DNA of 64,000 nt from Thalassotalea hakodatensis. GTDB taxonomy: Bacteria > Pseudomonadota > Gammaproteobacteria > Enterobacterales > Alteromonadaceae. The notes below the pieces were generated by a model. That model was not told the origin of the DNA, searched no databases, and saw only the letters and a list, made by a program, of their open reading frames with translations. How positions within the stretch are numbered: the stretch's first letter is position 1; each line of letters starts with the position of its first letter. Where the stretch lies: assembly GCF_030295995.1 (NCBI RefSeq), contig NZ_AP027365.1, positions 2,202,066 through 2,266,065 of the forward strand. The letters are read 5' to 3'. Made by a program: the position numbers and the translations under genes. Shown here piece after piece: positions 63,920 to 64,000 of the stretch.

Positions 63920-64000
63920 TTATTCAACTAAAGATCGACAACCTTGGGTATCAAAATCAGCTACAATAGTTGCCCCTGAGACATCTCCAGTGATCTGAAT
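63920..64000 (-). CDS. C-terminal end of a gene running out of the window
   Basis: The minus-strand frame from the right edge has 26 codons (ITGDVSGATIVADFDTQGC, then SLVE) and a TAA at 63920. The rest is beyond the window. Too short for identification. It lies 68 bases upstream of the PEP-CTERM gene on the same strand, so they may be one operon. Confidence 0.55.
   Translation of the reverse strand: MQITGDVSGATIVADFDTQGCRSLVE

Overview
The window looks like the chromosome of a marine gammaproteobacterium of the order Alteromonadales, most likely Colwelliaceae (Colwellia or Thalassotalea type). The DNA is AT-rich. Gene content and order fit: thrS-infC-rpmI-rplT, a complete HexR-linked zwf-pgl-edd-glk-eda cluster, ribE divergent from a MATE pump next to tRNA-Val(GAC), ccoNOQP and a PEP-CTERM protein. 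The genus is inferred from gene content and family knowledge, not from a database search.

Layout. Positions 1-2,750 hold the end of a YejM-type sulfatase-fold membrane protein, tRNA-Pro(GGG), a deletion scar fusing two halves of a yeiH/LysR pair, and a serine hydrolase. From about 3,300 to 16,300 lies a degraded integron cassette array with no integrase in the window (a CALIN-like array). It has about ten recognisable attC sites and several decayed or interrupted ones. Almost all cassette genes read on the minus strand. They include a ParE/Phd toxin-antitoxin pair, an amidohydrolase, an HTH-membrane protein, a HEPN-like protein, small membrane proteins, unknown proteins, four copies of a cassette without a conserved ORF, and one cassette that looks like a multi-hairpin RNA with a 30-codon ORF. 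Two IS3-family copies have landed in attC sites, and a Y1 (RAYT-like) transposase sits among them. The array ends beside purC, next to rplT-rpmI-infC-thrS.

Positions 16,500-31,400 are mostly housekeeping: purC, the translation operon (infC starts with ATC), a fructosamine-kinase-like gene, ribE, a MATE pump, tRNA-Val, a GNAT enzyme, S9 and M28 exported peptidases, and a D-2-hydroxyacid dehydrogenase. Positions 31,400-41,800 are a sugar-catabolism island. The Entner-Doudoroff operon is divergent from hexR, with a HexR-like operator between them, followed by pyruvate kinase and an ATP-type phosphofructokinase. Both glycolytic routes are therefore encoded.

Positions 41,800-51,300 carry a LytS/LytTR two-component pair, a HIT protein, an RND tripartite pump operon, a LysE exporter and a lipoprotein. 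Positions 51,500-54,800 are ccoNOQP (cbb3 oxidase) behind an FNR-like box. Then come a glycosyltransferase, miaE, a pyroglutamyl-peptidase-like exported protein whose catalytic Cys is replaced by Ser, asnB and a membrane coiled-coil protein. The right end (61,100-63,200) is repeat-rich: a MITE-like element whose terminal repeat is broken by an IS110/IS1111-type element that probably encodes a guide RNA, and a second 196-bp inverted-repeat element. It is followed by a PEP-CTERM protein and the last 26 codons of another minus-strand gene.
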